Below, piece by piece: positions 30,076-39,789 of a stretch of DNA of 64,000 bases. Below the pieces are notes generated by a model. The model did not search any database. It was not told where the DNA came from and was given only the letters and a program-made list of their open reading frames with translations. Positions within the stretch are counted from its first letter, which is position 1; each line of letters opens with the position of its first letter. The translations under genes and the position numbers were made by a program. Source of the stretch: Janthinobacterium aquaticum. Lineage in GTDB: Bacteria > Pseudomonadota > Gammaproteobacteria > Burkholderiales > Burkholderiaceae_D. The stretch lies in the NCBI RefSeq assembly GCF_009208565.1, contig NZ_WFLK01000005.1, forward strand, positions 1-64,000. The letters run 5' to 3'.

Positions 30076-30843
30076 ATGCACCAGCAAGATGTCGTCGCCG
30101 AACAGTTCGGCAAGACCGCCAATGCCTACCTCAGCAGCGCTATCCATGCGCAAGGGCTGGACCTGGTAGTGATGCAGGAATGTGCGCGCCGCCACGGCCG
30201 GCCGCAAGTGCTGGACCTGGGCTGCGGCGCCGGCCACGCAAGTTTTGCCGTGGCGCCCGTGGCCGAATCGGTGGTGGCCTACGATATCGCGCCGCAGATG
30301 CTCGATGTGGTCGAACACGCGATGGCGCAGCGCGGCCTGCACAATATCAGCACGCAACAGGGCGACGTGGCCAGCCTGCCGTTTGCCGACGCCAGCTTCG
30401 ACATGGTCGTCACGCGTTTTTCAGCCCATCACTGGAACGATGTGGCCGGAGCGCTCAGCGAAGCGTGGCGCGTGCTGCGTCCGAACGGTACTTTGCTGGT
30501 AGTCGATATCGTGGCGCCGAAAACCGCGCTCTACGACACCACCTTGCAGGCGGTGGAAATGCTGCGCGACGCCTCGCACGTGCGCGACTACCGCACCTGC
30601 GAATGGGGCGCCAAATTTGACAATGCGGGATTCACGCACCAGTTGCGCAGCGTATGGAAGCTGCCGATGCAGTTCGATCAGTGGGTGGCGCGCATGCGCA
30701 CACCAAGCGAGCGCGTGGCGGCGATCCGCCACCTGTTCGACGGCGCACCAGAAGAAGCGCGCCGTTACTTTGCGGTGCAGGACGATTACTCGTTCAGCAT
30801 AGATGCCGCCTTGTTCGAGGCGACCAAGCCGCAGGTGCAATAA
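30076..30843 (+). CDS. class I SAM-dependent methyltransferase
   Basis: The 255-aa protein has a Rossmann-fold methyltransferase domain: motif I VLDLGCGAGHAS (about 46-57), the acidic VAYDIAPQML motif II, motif post-I QGDVASLPF and LRPNGTLLVVD. It resembles the UbiE/YcgJ group acting on small molecules. A CAGGAG ribosome site precedes ATG 30076. It is divergent from an XRE regulator, likely its controller. The substrate is unknown. Confidence 0.85.
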   Translation: MHQQDVVAEQFGKTANAYLSSAIHAQGLDLVVMQECARRHGRPQVLDLGCGAGHASFAVAPVAESVVAYDIAPQMLDVVEHAMAQRGLHNISTQQGDVASLPFADASFDMVVTRFSAHHWNDVAGALSEAWRVLRPNGTLLVVDIVAPKTALYDTTLQAVEMLRDASHVRDYRTCEWGAKFDNAGFTHQLRSVWKLPMQFDQWVARMRTPSERVAAIRHLFDGAPEEARRYFAVQDDYSFSIDAALFEATKPQVQ

Positions 30844-30870
30844 ATCCGGTGCTCAATGATCGTCGGCCGG

Positions 30871-30958
30871 GTAGGTCGGGTGGGGCGGGTAGGTCGGATT
30901 AGCGCGCAAGCGCGTAATCCGACAACACCCGCAACGCCAACAATGTCGTCGGATTACG
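30871..30958. repeat. REP-like palindromic element, copy 3 (right arm truncated)
   Basis: A partial GTAGGTCGGG (30871) precedes the full GTAGGTCGGATTA (30889) and GCGTAATCCGACAACA; the second unit begins TGTCGTCGGATTACG but the closing TAATCCGACCTAC is absent. It lies between the convergent methyltransferase and peroxiredoxin genes and ends within about five bases of the peroxiredoxin stop. Confidence 0.82.
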
Positions 30959-30962
30959 GTGT

Positions 30963-31469
30963 TTACGCCAGCTGACCCAGCAGCGTTTCCGCATTCGACA
31001 CTTCAAACTTGCCGCCCTGCTCGATGTTCAGCTGCGTCACCACGCCGTTGTCGACCAGCAGCGAGTAGCGCTGCGAGCGGGTGCCCATGCCGAATTTCGA
31101 GAAGTCGGCGTCCAGGCCCAGCGCCTTGCTGTAGGCGGCATTGCCGTCAGCCATCATGCGTACGATGCCGGTGGCTTTCTGGTCGCGGCCCCAGGCGCCC
31201 ATCACGAACGCGTCGTTGACCGAGATGCACCAGATTTCATCGACGCCCTTGGCTTTCAGTTCTTCGGCGTGCTGCACATAGCCTGGCACGTGCTGTGCCG
31301 AGCAGGTTGGCGTGTAGGCGCCTGGCAGGCCGAAGATGGCGATTTTCTTGCCCTTGACCAGGTCTTGCACGTTGAACGTGTTCGGGCCCAGCGCGCAGCC
31401 TTCGGTTTCGTTTTCGATGAATTCTGCCAGGGTGCCTTCAGGCAGGGTGTCGCCGATCTTGATGGTCAT
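30963..31469 (-). CDS. peroxiredoxin, Prx5 (redoxin) type
   Basis: This thiol peroxidase reduces H2O2 and alkyl peroxides using glutathione or glutaredoxin. The 168-aa protein has the Prx5 active-site motif PGAYTPTCSAQHVPGY with peroxidatic C56; other Cys are C25 and C81. ATG 31469 has AAGGAG seven bases upstream and the family N-terminus (MTIKIGDTLPEGTL). The longer frame upstream is read-through of non-coding DNA. In related bacteria a peroxiredoxin also follows ftsZ directly; here it lies just downstream of the ftsZ terminator. Confidence 0.92.
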   Translation of the reverse strand: MTIKIGDTLPEGTLAEFIENETEGCALGPNTFNVQDLVKGKKIAIFGLPGAYTPTCSAQHVPGYVQHAEELKAKGVDEIWCISVNDAFVMGAWGRDQKATGIVRMMADGNAAYSKALGLDADFSKFGMGTRSQRYSLLVDNGVVTQLNIEQGGKFEVSNAETLLGQLA

Positions 31470-31589
31470 ATGGACTCCTTTTTTATGCGGTGATTGGGGG
31501 GAGACCGGCGCGCGGCCGGTACTGCGCGACAGTATGCCTGACTCGCCTGGTTTATGCACAGGCCAGCAAAAAAGGCAAAGCTCCCACTC

Positions 31590-31618
31590 AAAAAAACGGC
31601 GATCCGAAGATCGCCGTT
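31590..31618 (-). terminator. terminator of the dcw operon after ftsZ
   Basis: On the minus strand a perfect 10-bp stem AACGGCGATC/GATCGCCGTT closes on a TTCG tetraloop and is followed by a T run. It begins 24 bases after the ftsZ stop and ends the whole division cluster. Confidence 0.93.
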
Positions 31619-31641
31619 CACTGTTGTCTGCTGCTGCCAGA

Positions 31642-32850
31642 TCAATCGGCCTGCTTGCGCAGGAAAGCCGGAATATCGTACGTTTCCATGCCATTTTTTT
31701 CCATCGCACGCACCTGCTCGGAAGCCGATTCGCGGCGCCATACGGCTGGCGCTTTCATGCCGTCAAAGCCTGGCGCCGGTGCTGCCACGCCGACGCTGGC
31801 GGCAACAGCCTGCGCGCCACCGAGCGACGCCGATGGCGTCAGCGGGGTGTTGTGGGTACCGGTGCGCAGCACTTGCTGCGGTACCAGCTGGATGTTTTTC
31901 TTGGCGCGGCCCAGGCCCGTTGCCACCACGGTCACGCGGATATCGTCGCCCATGGCGTCGTCGTAGGCGATACCTTGTGCAATCGATGCATCGGGTGCGG
32001 CAAAGGCGCGCACGGCCGCCATGACTTCCTTGATCTCCTTGCCCTTCAGGCCGCGGCTGGCCGTGACGTTGACCAGCACGCCGCGCGCACCGGACAGGTC
32101 GATGCCGTCGAGCAGCGGCGAAGCGACTGCCTGTTCGGCTGCAATGCGCGCACGGTCCACGCCCGAAGCGGTAGCGGTACCCATCATGGCCTTGCCCTGC
32201 TCGCCCATAATGGTTTTCACGTCATTGAAGTCGACGTTGATATGGCCAGGCACGTTGATGATCTCGGCAATGCCGGCCACCGCGTTGTTGAGCACATCGT
32301 CGGCATGCTGCATCCATTCGAGCATGCTTTCGTCTTCGTAGATCTCTTCCAGTTTTTCATTGAGGATGATGATCAACGAGTCGACGTGCAAGGACAGCTG
32401 TTCGAGGCCTTCGTCGGCGATGTCCATGCACTTCTGGCCTTCGTACGAGAACGGCTTCGAGACCACGGCCACGGTCAGCGCGCCCAGTTCCTTGGCCACT
32501 TCGGCCACGATCGGCGCAGCGCCGGTACCGGTGCCGCCGCCCATGCCTGCAGCGATAAACACCATGTGCGCGCCGCGCAGGGAATCGGCGATGCGACCGC
32601 GCGACTCTTCCGCGAGCTGGCGGCCGACGGCCGGCTTCATGCCTGCGCCCAGGCCGGTATCGCCGATCTGGATAATATTGTCGGCCTTGGAAGTCGACAG
32701 GGCCTGGGCGTCGGTATTGGCGGCAATGAACTCCACGCCCGACATGCCCTTGTTGATCATGTGTTGCACTGCATTGCCACCCGCACCGCCGACGCCGACC
32801 ACCTTGATGACGGTACCTAAAGCTGTGTTATCGACCATATCGAACTCCAT
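31642..32850 (-). CDS. ftsZ: cell division protein FtsZ
   Basis: This is the tubulin-like GTPase that forms the Z-ring. The 402-aa protein has the tubulin signature GGGTGTG (residues 104-110), an N-terminal GGAGGNA loop, and the conserved C-terminal peptide DIPAFLRKQAD that binds FtsA, ZapD and ZipA-like partners. ATG 32850 has GGAGC six bases upstream. The 158-base gap before ftsA is A+T-rich and probably holds an ftsZ promoter (a TAATAT lies at 32933-32938). It is the last gene of the dcw cluster. Confidence 0.98.
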   Translation of the reverse strand: MEFDMVDNTALGTVIKVVGVGGAGGNAVQHMINKGMSGVEFIAANTDAQALSTSKADNIIQIGDTGLGAGMKPAVGRQLAEESRGRIADSLRGAHMVFIAAGMGGGTGTGAAPIVAEVAKELGALTVAVVSKPFSYEGQKCMDIADEGLEQLSLHVDSLIIILNEKLEEIYEDESMLEWMQHADDVLNNAVAGIAEIINVPGHINVDFNDVKTIMGEQGKAMMGTATASGVDRARIAAEQAVASPLLDGIDLSGARGVLVNVTASRGLKGKEIKEVMAAVRAFAAPDASIAQGIAYDDAMGDDIRVTVVATGLGRAKKNIQLVPQQVLRTGTHNTPLTPSASLGGAQAVAASVGVAAPAPGFDGMKAPAVWRRESASEQVRAMEKNGMETYDIPAFLRKQAD

Positions 32851-33008
32851 GATGTGCTCCTATCAGAATGCGCTTTCCAAGCGCCAGGCCTCATATGTGT
32901 AGGAGATCTGGAGATTGAAAACCGCAAGTAAATATTAAATGAATGTTGTACTTGCTGTGTTGTATCTGTGCTACCGAAAATCTGTGCTGCCGGGCAAACT
33001 GCAGGCCC

Positions 33009-34241
33009 TTAAAAATTCCCTAAAAACCATTCTTTCATCCGCTGCCAGACTGCCTTCACCGAACCGTCCTGACGCGTCACGATATGGCCGCGCAGATATT
33101 GCTTCTTCGCTTCGAGCAACAGGCCAAGCACGGTGGCGTAGCGCGGACTGCGCACCACGTCGGCCAGCTGGCCGCGATACTCCGGCGTGCCCAAGCGCGC
33201 CGGTTTCAAAAAGATATCTTCGGCCATTTCCACCATGCCGGGCATGATGGCCGTACCGCCGGTCAGTACGATGCCCGACGACAGCACGCCTTCATAACCG
33301 GATTCGCGCACCACCTGGTGCACCATCGCAAACAGTTCCTCGACACGCGGCTCGATCACGGCGGCCAGCGCCTGGCGCGACAGGTTGCGCGGACCGCGGT
33401 CGCCCAGGCCTGGCACTTCCAGCGACTCGCCCGGATCGGCCAGCACCTGCTTGGCCACGCCATAGCGCATCTTGATCTCTTCAGCTTCGGCAGTCGGGGT
33501 GCGCAAGGCCATCGCGATATCGTTGGTGATCTGGTCGCCGGCAATCGGGATCACGGCCGTATGGCGGATCGCGCCATCGGAAAACACCGCCACGTCGGTG
33601 GTACCACCGCCGATGTCGATCAAAACCACGCCCAACTCTTTTTCGTCCGGCGTGAGCACCGCGTCGGCCGACGCCATCGGCTGCAGGATCAGGTCCGATA
33701 CTTCCAGGCCGCAGCGGCGCACGCACTTGACGATGTTCTGCACGGCCGACACGGCACCGGTCACGATATGCACCTTGACCTCCAGGCGGATACCGCTCAT
33801 GCCGATCGGCTCGCGCACATCTTCCTGGCTGTCGACGATGAATTCCTGCGGCACCGTATGCAGCAATTGCTGGTCGGTCGGAATGTTAACCGCTTTCGCC
33901 GTCTCGATGACGCGCGCTACGTCGGTGGCCGTCACCTCCTTGTCCTTGATGGCCACCATGCCGCTCGAATTGAAGCTGCGGATATGGCTGCCGGCAATGC
34001 CCGCATAGACATTGCGGATCTTGCAGTCGGCCATCAGCTCGGCTTCTTCGAGCGCGCGCTGGATCGATTCGACCGTCGCCTCGATGTTGACCACCACGCC
34101 TTTTTTCAGGCCCTTCGATTCGTGCTGGCCCAGCCCGATCACTTCGTGGCGTCCATCGGACATCACTTCGGCCACCACCGCCACCACTTTCGAGGTGCCG
34201 ATGTCGAGACCGACGATCAGGTTTTTCGCGTCTTTTGTCAT
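33009..34241 (-). CDS. ftsA: cell division protein FtsA
   Basis: FtsA is the actin-like ATPase tethering FtsZ to the membrane. The 410-aa protein has the actin-fold phosphate-1 motif VGLDIGTSKV (about 10-19), the phosphate-2 motif VVLIDIGGGTTDVAVF (about 205-220) and the adenosine motif VLTGGTAIMPGM. An amphipathic C-terminal helix (WQRMKEWFLGNF) is the membrane anchor. It follows ftsQ by 52 bases. Confidence 0.97.
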   Translation of the reverse strand: MTKDAKNLIVGLDIGTSKVVAVVAEVMSDGRHEVIGLGQHESKGLKKGVVVNIEATVESIQRALEEAELMADCKIRNVYAGIAGSHIRSFNSSGMVAIKDKEVTATDVARVIETAKAVNIPTDQQLLHTVPQEFIVDSQEDVREPIGMSGIRLEVKVHIVTGAVSAVQNIVKCVRRCGLEVSDLILQPMASADAVLTPDEKELGVVLIDIGGGTTDVAVFSDGAIRHTAVIPIAGDQITNDIAMALRTPTAEAEEIKMRYGVAKQVLADPGESLEVPGLGDRGPRNLSRQALAAVIEPRVEELFAMVHQVVRESGYEGVLSSGIVLTGGTAIMPGMVEMAEDIFLKPARLGTPEYRGQLADVVRSPRYATVLGLLLEAKKQYLRGHIVTRQDGSVKAVWQRMKEWFLGNF

Positions 34242-34293
34242 TTCTGTCGCCTAATTTTTTGGGCTATTGTTAATTGGCTCGGTCTGTCGACCA

Positions 34294-35106
34294 TCAAGCC
34301 GGTTTTTTAATAGGAACAGCTGGTTTCTTCTTCATGATCGGCTTGCCATTCTTGCCCTCTGCCGGGATCACCAATCCGGCAGAACTGAGGGCCAGGCCGT
34401 TCTGGTAACGCATATCGATCGTGTCGATATTTTCCAGGCGGCTGGCCAGCTGCGGATAAATTCCCACCAGCCGGTCCACGCGCGCCTTGAGCGTGGTGTG
34501 ATTCTGTTCGCGTCCCAGCGCCACGCTCATGCCGTTATCGAGCGTGACGGTCCACGCATAACGGCTCGACAGCGACACCGTGGCCGGCTTCATCTTCAGC
34601 GGCGCAAACCACTTCTGCAACTGCCCGTAGGTACTCAATACTTCCTTCTCGCTGCCATCGGGTCCATAGAACGCCGGCAGCTCATGGTCGTCTTCCGCTT
34701 CGGCCACGTTGGCGGTAAACACATCGCCCTTGACCGACAGCAGCCGCCCGTCTTCGCCCCAGGTGCCGAGCGCATCGTGCTCTTCGAGCGCCACGATCAG
34801 CTGGTTAGGCCACTCGCGGCGCACGCTGGCGCGGCGCACCCAGGGTACCGACTCGAACACCGAACGCACGCTGTCCAGATTGGCGGTAAAAAAATTGCCC
34901 TTGATGCGCCCTTGTACGCCGCCGCGCAGGGTCAGGATATTCACGTGCCGCAGGCCCTGCCCGTCCGCGCTTTCCACCTTCACGGTGCGCAGGTCGAACA
35001 TCGGGCGCTGCGAGACCCACCAGACGCCGGCGGCCACGCACACGACCAGCACAAAGGCGAGCAGGCCGTTGGCTGTCGTATTGAGGCTTTTAGCGTCATG
35101 CCACAT
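34294..35106 (-). CDS. ftsQ: cell division protein FtsQ
   Basis: This is a bitopic divisome protein bridging early and late components with FtsL and FtsB. The 270-aa protein has a short cytoplasmic N-terminus, one membrane segment (about 14-33), a POTRA domain (FDLRTVKVESADGQGLRHVN), and a periplasmic beta domain with ASVRREWPNQLIVALEEHDA. The C-terminal tail is Lys/Pro-rich. It starts 4 bases after the ddlB stop. Confidence 0.93.
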   Translation of the reverse strand: MWHDAKSLNTTANGLLAFVLVVCVAAGVWWVSQRPMFDLRTVKVESADGQGLRHVNILTLRGGVQGRIKGNFFTANLDSVRSVFESVPWVRRASVRREWPNQLIVALEEHDALGTWGEDGRLLSVKGDVFTANVAEAEDDHELPAFYGPDGSEKEVLSTYGQLQKWFAPLKMKPATVSLSSRYAWTVTLDNGMSVALGREQNHTTLKARVDRLVGIYPQLASRLENIDTIDMRYQNGLALSSAGLVIPAEGKNGKPIMKKKPAVPIKKPA

Positions 35107-35110
35107 CGTC

Positions 35111-36079
35111 TCAGCCCTCTGCCTTGGCCAGTTTCAGGCGCGCCGTCGCCACGATTTCCAGGCACAGGTCTTCATAGCTGATGCCGACCGCGCGCGCCGC
35201 CATCGGCACCAGCGAATGGCTCGTCATGCCCGGCGAGGTATTGACCTCCAGCAGGAACAATTTGCTGTCGGACTCGCGCATCAGCACATCGACGCGGCCC
35301 CAGCCCTCGCAACCGAGCGCGCGATAGGCCTCGACCGCAATGCGCGACATATCGGCCAGGATCGCTTCATCGAGCTGCGGCGGGCAGAAATACTGCGTCA
35401 CATCGGTGAAATACTTGTTCTGGTAATCGTAATTGCCTTGCGGCGCGACGATCTCGATGGGTGGCAGCGCACGCGCGCCGGCGCCGTGGCCAAGGATGGC
35501 GACCGTGAACTCGCGGCCCTGCACAAACTCCTCTGCCAGCACCGCATCATCGAGACCAGCGGCGACATCATAGGCCGCCTTGAAATCTTCTGCCGCACGA
35601 ACCGTCGTGATGCCGATGCTCGAGCCTTCATGGGGTGGCTTGACGATCAACGGCAGGCCCAGTTGCTGCACTACTTTGGCCAGATCGGACTGATCGTCGA
35701 GCACCGCGTAGTTCGGCGTGGGCAGCTTGTGCATCAGCCAGATCAGCTTGGTATACACCTTGTCCATGCCGATCGCGCAGGCCATCACGCCGCTGCCGGT
35801 ATAGGGAATGCCCAGTTGTTCGAGCGCCCCTTGCAGGCTGCCGTCTTCGCCGTAACGCCCGTGCAGCGCGATAAAGACGCGATCAAAACGTTCAGCGGCC
35901 AGTTCGGCCAGCGAACGCTCGCCCGTGTCGAAGCCGTGTGCATCGACGCCGCGGCTCAGCAAAGCGGCCAGCACGCCGCTGCCGGACATCAGCGACACTT
36001 CGCGCTCGGCCGAACGGCCGCCGAACAGGACGCCGACCTTGCCCAATTGTTTGATATCGATAGCGGAAGCTTGGTTCAC
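35111..36079 (-). CDS. ddlB: D-alanine--D-alanine ligase
   Basis: This ATP-grasp enzyme makes D-Ala-D-Ala for peptidoglycan. In 322 aa it has the N-terminal [19 protein letters not shown], the central [14 protein letters not shown] loop, and C-terminal [17 protein letters not shown] with the Mg ligands. It starts two bases after the murC stop and precedes ftsQ, the order of E. coli ddlB. Confidence 0.96.
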   Translation of the reverse strand: MNQASAIDIKQLGKVGVLFGGRSAEREVSLMSGSGVLAALLSRGVDAHGFDTGERSLAELAAERFDRVFIALHGRYGEDGSLQGALEQLGIPYTGSGVMACAIGMDKVYTKLIWLMHKLPTPNYAVLDDQSDLAKVVQQLGLPLIVKPPHEGSSIGITTVRAAEDFKAAYDVAAGLDDAVLAEEFVQGREFTVAILGHGAGARALPPIEIVAPQGNYDYQNKYFTDVTQYFCPPQLDEAILADMSRIAVEAYRALGCEGWGRVDVLMRESDSKLFLLEVNTSPGMTSHSLVPMAARAVGISYEDLCLEIVATARLKLAKAEG

Positions 36080-36081
36080 GG

Positions 36082-37476
36082 TCAGGCCTTTACAGAGTAC
36101 TTGGTAAGTTGGTTGGGAATACCGCTGATCGAACCGGCGCCCATGGTCAGCACCACGTCGCCATCGCGCGCCACGCTCATGATGGTGTCGGCCATGTCGC
36201 TCATCGATTCGACAAAAATCGGCTCGACCTTGCCGCGCGCGCGCAGTGCATGCGCCAGCGAGCGGCCGTCGGCAGCGACAATCGGCGCTTCGCCGGCCGC
36301 ATACACTTCCGACAGCAGCAGCACGTCCGGCACAGCCAGTACCTTGACGAAGTCTTCGAACAGGTCGCGCGTGCGGCTGTAGCGGTGCGGCTGGAACGCC
36401 AGCACCAGGCGGCGGCCCGGATAGGCGGCGCGCGCGGCGGCCAGCGTGACTTCGGTTTCCACCGGATGGTGGCCGAAGTCGTCAACCAGCGCGAAGCTGC
36501 CGCCGGCCGGCAGCGCGATGTCGCCATAGCGGGTAAAGCGCCGGCCCACGCCGGAAAACTCGGCCAGACCTTGCTGGGTGGCGCTGTCGGCCACGCCGAT
36601 TTCACGCGCAATGGCCACTGCCGAACAGGCATTTTGCACATTGTGCATGCCGGGCTGGTTCAATACGATGTCGAGGTCCGGATAGCCTTGCTGCAGCACC
36701 GTAAAATGCATCTGCAGACCGACAGCGCGCGCGTTGATGGCGCGTACCTGCGCGTCTTCGGCAAAGCCGTAGGTCGTCACTGGTTTGGTCACGTGCGGGA
36801 TAATCGCGCGCACATGCGGATCGTCGATGCACAGCATGGCGCGGCCGTAGAACGGCAAACGGTGCGTGAACTGCACGAACGCCTGCTTGAGCTTTTCAAA
36901 ATCGTGCTCGTAGGTGTCCATGTGATCGGCGTCGATATTGGTGATCACTTCGATCATCGGCGCCAGATTCAGGAACGAGGCATCCGATTCATCGGCTTCG
37001 GCCACCAGGTAGTCGCCCGAACCGAGCTTGGCGTTCGCGCCGGCGCTGGTCAGGCGCCCGCCGATGACAAACGTCGGATCGAGGCCGCCCTGCGCCAGCA
37101 CCGAGGCCACCAGGCTGGTGGTGGTGGTCTTGCCGTGCGTGCCGGCAATCGCGATACCGCGCTTCAAACGCATCAGTTCGCCCAGCATCACGGCGCGCGG
37201 CACCAGCGGAATCTTGCGCGCACGCGCTGCCGCCACTTCCGGGTTATCGAACGGCACCGCGCCCGAGGTCACCACCGCGTCGGCGTCGCCGATGTTGTCA
37301 GCGGCGTGGCCCAGCATCACGGTCGCGCCCAGGCTGGCCAGGCGCTGCGTGGCCGCATTGCTGCCCAGGTCCGAACCGGACACCTTGTAGCCCAGGTTGA
37401 CCAGCACTTCGGCGATGCCGCTCATGCCGCTGCCGCCAATGCCGACAAAGTGGATATTGTTTACTTTATGCTTCAC
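36082..37476 (-). CDS. murC: UDP-N-acetylmuramate--L-alanine ligase
   Basis: MurC adds the first amino acid of the stem peptide. The open frame continues upstream through murG, but GTG 37476 gives [20 protein letters not shown], the family N-terminus, with GAGG eight bases upstream, and 464 aa. The ATP motif GTHGKTTTT lies at about residue 117, and the C-terminal domain has FQPHRYSRT and DVYAAGE-like segments (SEVYAAGE). It is separated from murG by 10 bases. Confidence 0.96.
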   Translation of the reverse strand: MKHKVNNIHFVGIGGSGMSGIAEVLVNLGYKVSGSDLGSNAATQRLASLGATVMLGHAADNIGDADAVVTSGAVPFDNPEVAAARARKIPLVPRAVMLGELMRLKRGIAIAGTHGKTTTTSLVASVLAQGGLDPTFVIGGRLTSAGANAKLGSGDYLVAEADESDASFLNLAPMIEVITNIDADHMDTYEHDFEKLKQAFVQFTHRLPFYGRAMLCIDDPHVRAIIPHVTKPVTTYGFAEDAQVRAINARAVGLQMHFTVLQQGYPDLDIVLNQPGMHNVQNACSAVAIAREIGVADSATQQGLAEFSGVGRRFTRYGDIALPAGGSFALVDDFGHHPVETEVTLAAARAAYPGRRLVLAFQPHRYSRTRDLFEDFVKVLAVPDVLLLSEVYAAGEAPIVAADGRSLAHALRARGKVEPIFVESMSDMADTIMSVARDGDVVLTMGAGSISGIPNQLTKYSVKA

Positions 37477-37486
37477 AGACCATACC

Positions 37487-38581
37487 TCATGCCAGTTTTT
37501 CCAATACGTGTGCGATCGCCGAATTGGCGTCGCGCTTGCCCGCTCCCTGCGCCGCCTGTGCCATCTGCAGGCACTGCTCACGCGTGAGCGAGGCCAGCAT
37601 CGCCGACAGCGACGCCGGGTTCATCTCTGTTTGCGGCAGATGGATGGCCGCGCCTTGGCTTTCCATCCACTGCGCGTTATTGCGCTGGTGGCTGGTGGTC
37701 GAAGCGACCAGCGGCACCAGCACGCTGGCCACGCCGGCAGCCGTCAGTTCGGACAGCGTGATGGCGCCGGCGCGGCAGATCACTACATCGGCCTGCGCAT
37801 ATGCCTGCGCCATATCGTCGATAAAGTCGACTACTTTAGCCGTTACACCCGCTTGCGCATACGCTGCATGCAGCGCATCGATATTTTTCTTGCCCGACTG
37901 GTGCGTCACTTGCGGACGCGACGCCTGCGGCATCAGCGCCAGCGCCGCCGGCAGGGCGTCATTGAGCGCTTTCGCGCCCAAGCTGCCGCCCACCACCAGG
38001 ATGCGCAGCGGGCCGCTGCGCCCGACAAAGCGCTCGGCCGGCGCCGGCATGGCCAGGATTTCTTCGCGCACCGGATTACCGGTCACCACCGCCTTGCCGG
38101 CAGCAGGGCCAAAGTCGGCCGGAAAGCCGAAGCACACCTGCTGCGACAGCGGCACCAGGGTTTTATTGGACAGCAGCAGCGCTGCGTCGGCATTGACCAG
38201 CACCAGCGGCACGCCGGCCAGGCGCGCCATGATCCCGCCCGGCACCGTCACATAGCCACCCATGCCCAGCACCACATCGGGCTGGCGGCGCGCGATAAAG
38301 CGGCGCACGGCAAAAAAGCTGGCCAGCATCTTGAAGCCGCCCTTGACGGTATGCGCCAGGCCCTTGCCGCGCATGCCTGAAAACGCGATCGCATCCATCG
38401 CAATCCCGCTTTTGGGCACCAGTTCCTGTTCCATGCCGTGGGTGGTGCCCAGCCAGCTCACTTCCCAGCCGCGCGCGCGCATGGTCTGCGCGATGGCCAG
38501 GCCGGGGAATATATGGCCGCCGGTGCCGGCCGCCATAATCATCAGTTTCTTGTTTGTCTTCACAGTTTTCACGTGGTTCAT
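37487..38581 (-). CDS. murG: UDP-GlcNAc--lipid I N-acetylglucosaminyltransferase
   Basis: MurG makes lipid II from lipid I at the cytoplasmic membrane face. The 364-aa protein has the [13 protein letters not shown] loop, [11 protein letters not shown] and [11 protein letters not shown] motifs. The segment that reads HEQN in E. coli MurG (including the active-site Asn) is VNAD here ([15 protein letters not shown]), a visible departure. The first 12 residues ([12 protein letters not shown]) form a basic tail. Its start overlaps the ftsW stop by 4 bases. Confidence 0.95.
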   Translation of the reverse strand: MNHVKTVKTNKKLMIMAAGTGGHIFPGLAIAQTMRARGWEVSWLGTTHGMEQELVPKSGIAMDAIAFSGMRGKGLAHTVKGGFKMLASFFAVRRFIARRQPDVVLGMGGYVTVPGGIMARLAGVPLVLVNADAALLLSNKTLVPLSQQVCFGFPADFGPAAGKAVVTGNPVREEILAMPAPAERFVGRSGPLRILVVGGSLGAKALNDALPAALALMPQASRPQVTHQSGKKNIDALHAAYAQAGVTAKVVDFIDDMAQAYAQADVVICRAGAITLSELTAAGVASVLVPLVASTTSHQRNNAQWMESQGAAIHLPQTEMNPASLSAMLASLTREQCLQMAQAAQGAGKRDANSAIAHVLEKLA

Positions 38582-39789
38582 AGCCGGCCTCCGCGCATCA
38601 GGATCCGGTTTTCATAATCGATACGCAGCAAAATCGCCAGGCCGATGCAGTTGATCAGCACGCCCGTGCCGCCATAGCTCATTAACGGCAAGGTCAGCCC
38701 TTTGGTTGGCAGCAGGCCCAGGTTCACGCCCATATTGATGAAGGTCTGCACGCCGATCCAGATGGCGATGCCCTTGGCGGTCAGGCCGGCAAAGGTCTGG
38801 TCGATGGCGATGGCCTGGCGGCCGATGTCGAAGGCGCGCTTGATAATCCAGTAGAACATGCCGATCACCACCAGCACGCCGACCAGGCCCAGTTCTTCGC
38901 CGATCACCGCCAGCAGGAAGTCGGTATGCGCTTCGGGCAGGTAGTGCAGTTTTTCCACGCTGCCGCCCAGGCCCACGCCAAAGATCTCGCCGCGGCCGAA
39001 AGCGATCAGCGAGTGCGTCAGCTGGTAGGCCTTGTTCAGTGCATTGTCTTCCTGCCACGGATCGAGGTAGGCAAAGAAGCGCTCGCGGCGGAATTTCGAC
39101 AGCGCGATAATGGTCACGAAAATGGCCGTCAGCATGGCGCCGATACCGCCGAACCAGATCGCATTGACGCCACCCAGGAACAAAATGCCCATGGCGATGC
39201 AAACGATCACGCCGAACGCGCCCAGGTCGGGCTCCATCAGCAGCAGCAGGCCGACAAAGCTGACCGCCAGCGCCATCGGCATGAAGCCTTTGGTCAGCTT
39301 ATGCATGTATTGCTGCTTGCGCACCGTGTAGTCGGCGGCGTACAGCACCATCACTACCTTCATCAGCTCGGACGGCTGCGGGCGCAGACCGGGCAGATTG
39401 AGCCAGCGGCGACCGCCGTTGACCGACACGCCCAGACCGGGAATCAATACCATCACCAGCAGCACCAGCGTGCCGATAAACAGCCACGGCGCCATCTTCT
39501 GCCAGCGCGCCACCGGGATGCGGAACACCACGGCGCCAGCCACCACCGAGACGGCGATAAACAGCGCCTGGCGCACTACGAAGTAGTTGTTGGTGTAGGC
39601 GGCAAACTTGCGCGCGTCAGACAGCGAAATCGAGGCCGAATACACCATCACCATGCCCAGCAACATCAGCAGCAGCACCACCCAGACCAGCGGCTTGTCG
39701 TAGTCCATCATCTTCGACTGCCGCGCGCGGCCGTCCAGCGGCTGGGCAGCCGAGCCGGAACCGAAGCCAAAGGGCAGTTGGAAGGCCAT
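38578..39789 (-). CDS. ftsW: lipid II polymerase FtsW (SEDS family)
   Basis: FtsW is the SEDS glycosyltransferase that polymerises septal peptidoglycan with FtsI. The 403-aa protein has about ten membrane segments and the SEDS motif [19 protein letters not shown], and later [15 protein letters not shown]. It overlaps murD by one base (TGATG) and murG by four. Confidence 0.96.
   Translation of the reverse strand: MAFQLPFGFGSGSAAQPLDGRARQSKMMDYDKPLVWVVLLLMLLGMVMVYSASISLSDARKFAAYTNNYFVVRQALFIAVSVVAGAVVFRIPVARWQKMAPWLFIGTLVLLVMVLIPGLGVSVNGGRRWLNLPGLRPQPSELMKVVMVLYAADYTVRKQQYMHKLTKGFMPMALAVSFVGLLLLMEPDLGAFGVIVCIAMGILFLGGVNAIWFGGIGAMLTAIFVTIIALSKFRRERFFAYLDPWQEDNALNKAYQLTHSLIAFGRGEIFGVGLGGSVEKLHYLPEAHTDFLLAVIGEELGLVGVLVVIGMFYWIIKRAFDIGRQAIAIDQTFAGLTAKGIAIWIGVQTFINMGVNLGLLPTKGLTLPLMSYGGTGVLINCIGLAILLRIDYENRILMRGGRL

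Noticed and set aside
31336-32820. 494-codon plus-strand frame opposite ftsZ
   Set aside because: Antisense shadow of ftsZ; no family motif and no ribosome site.
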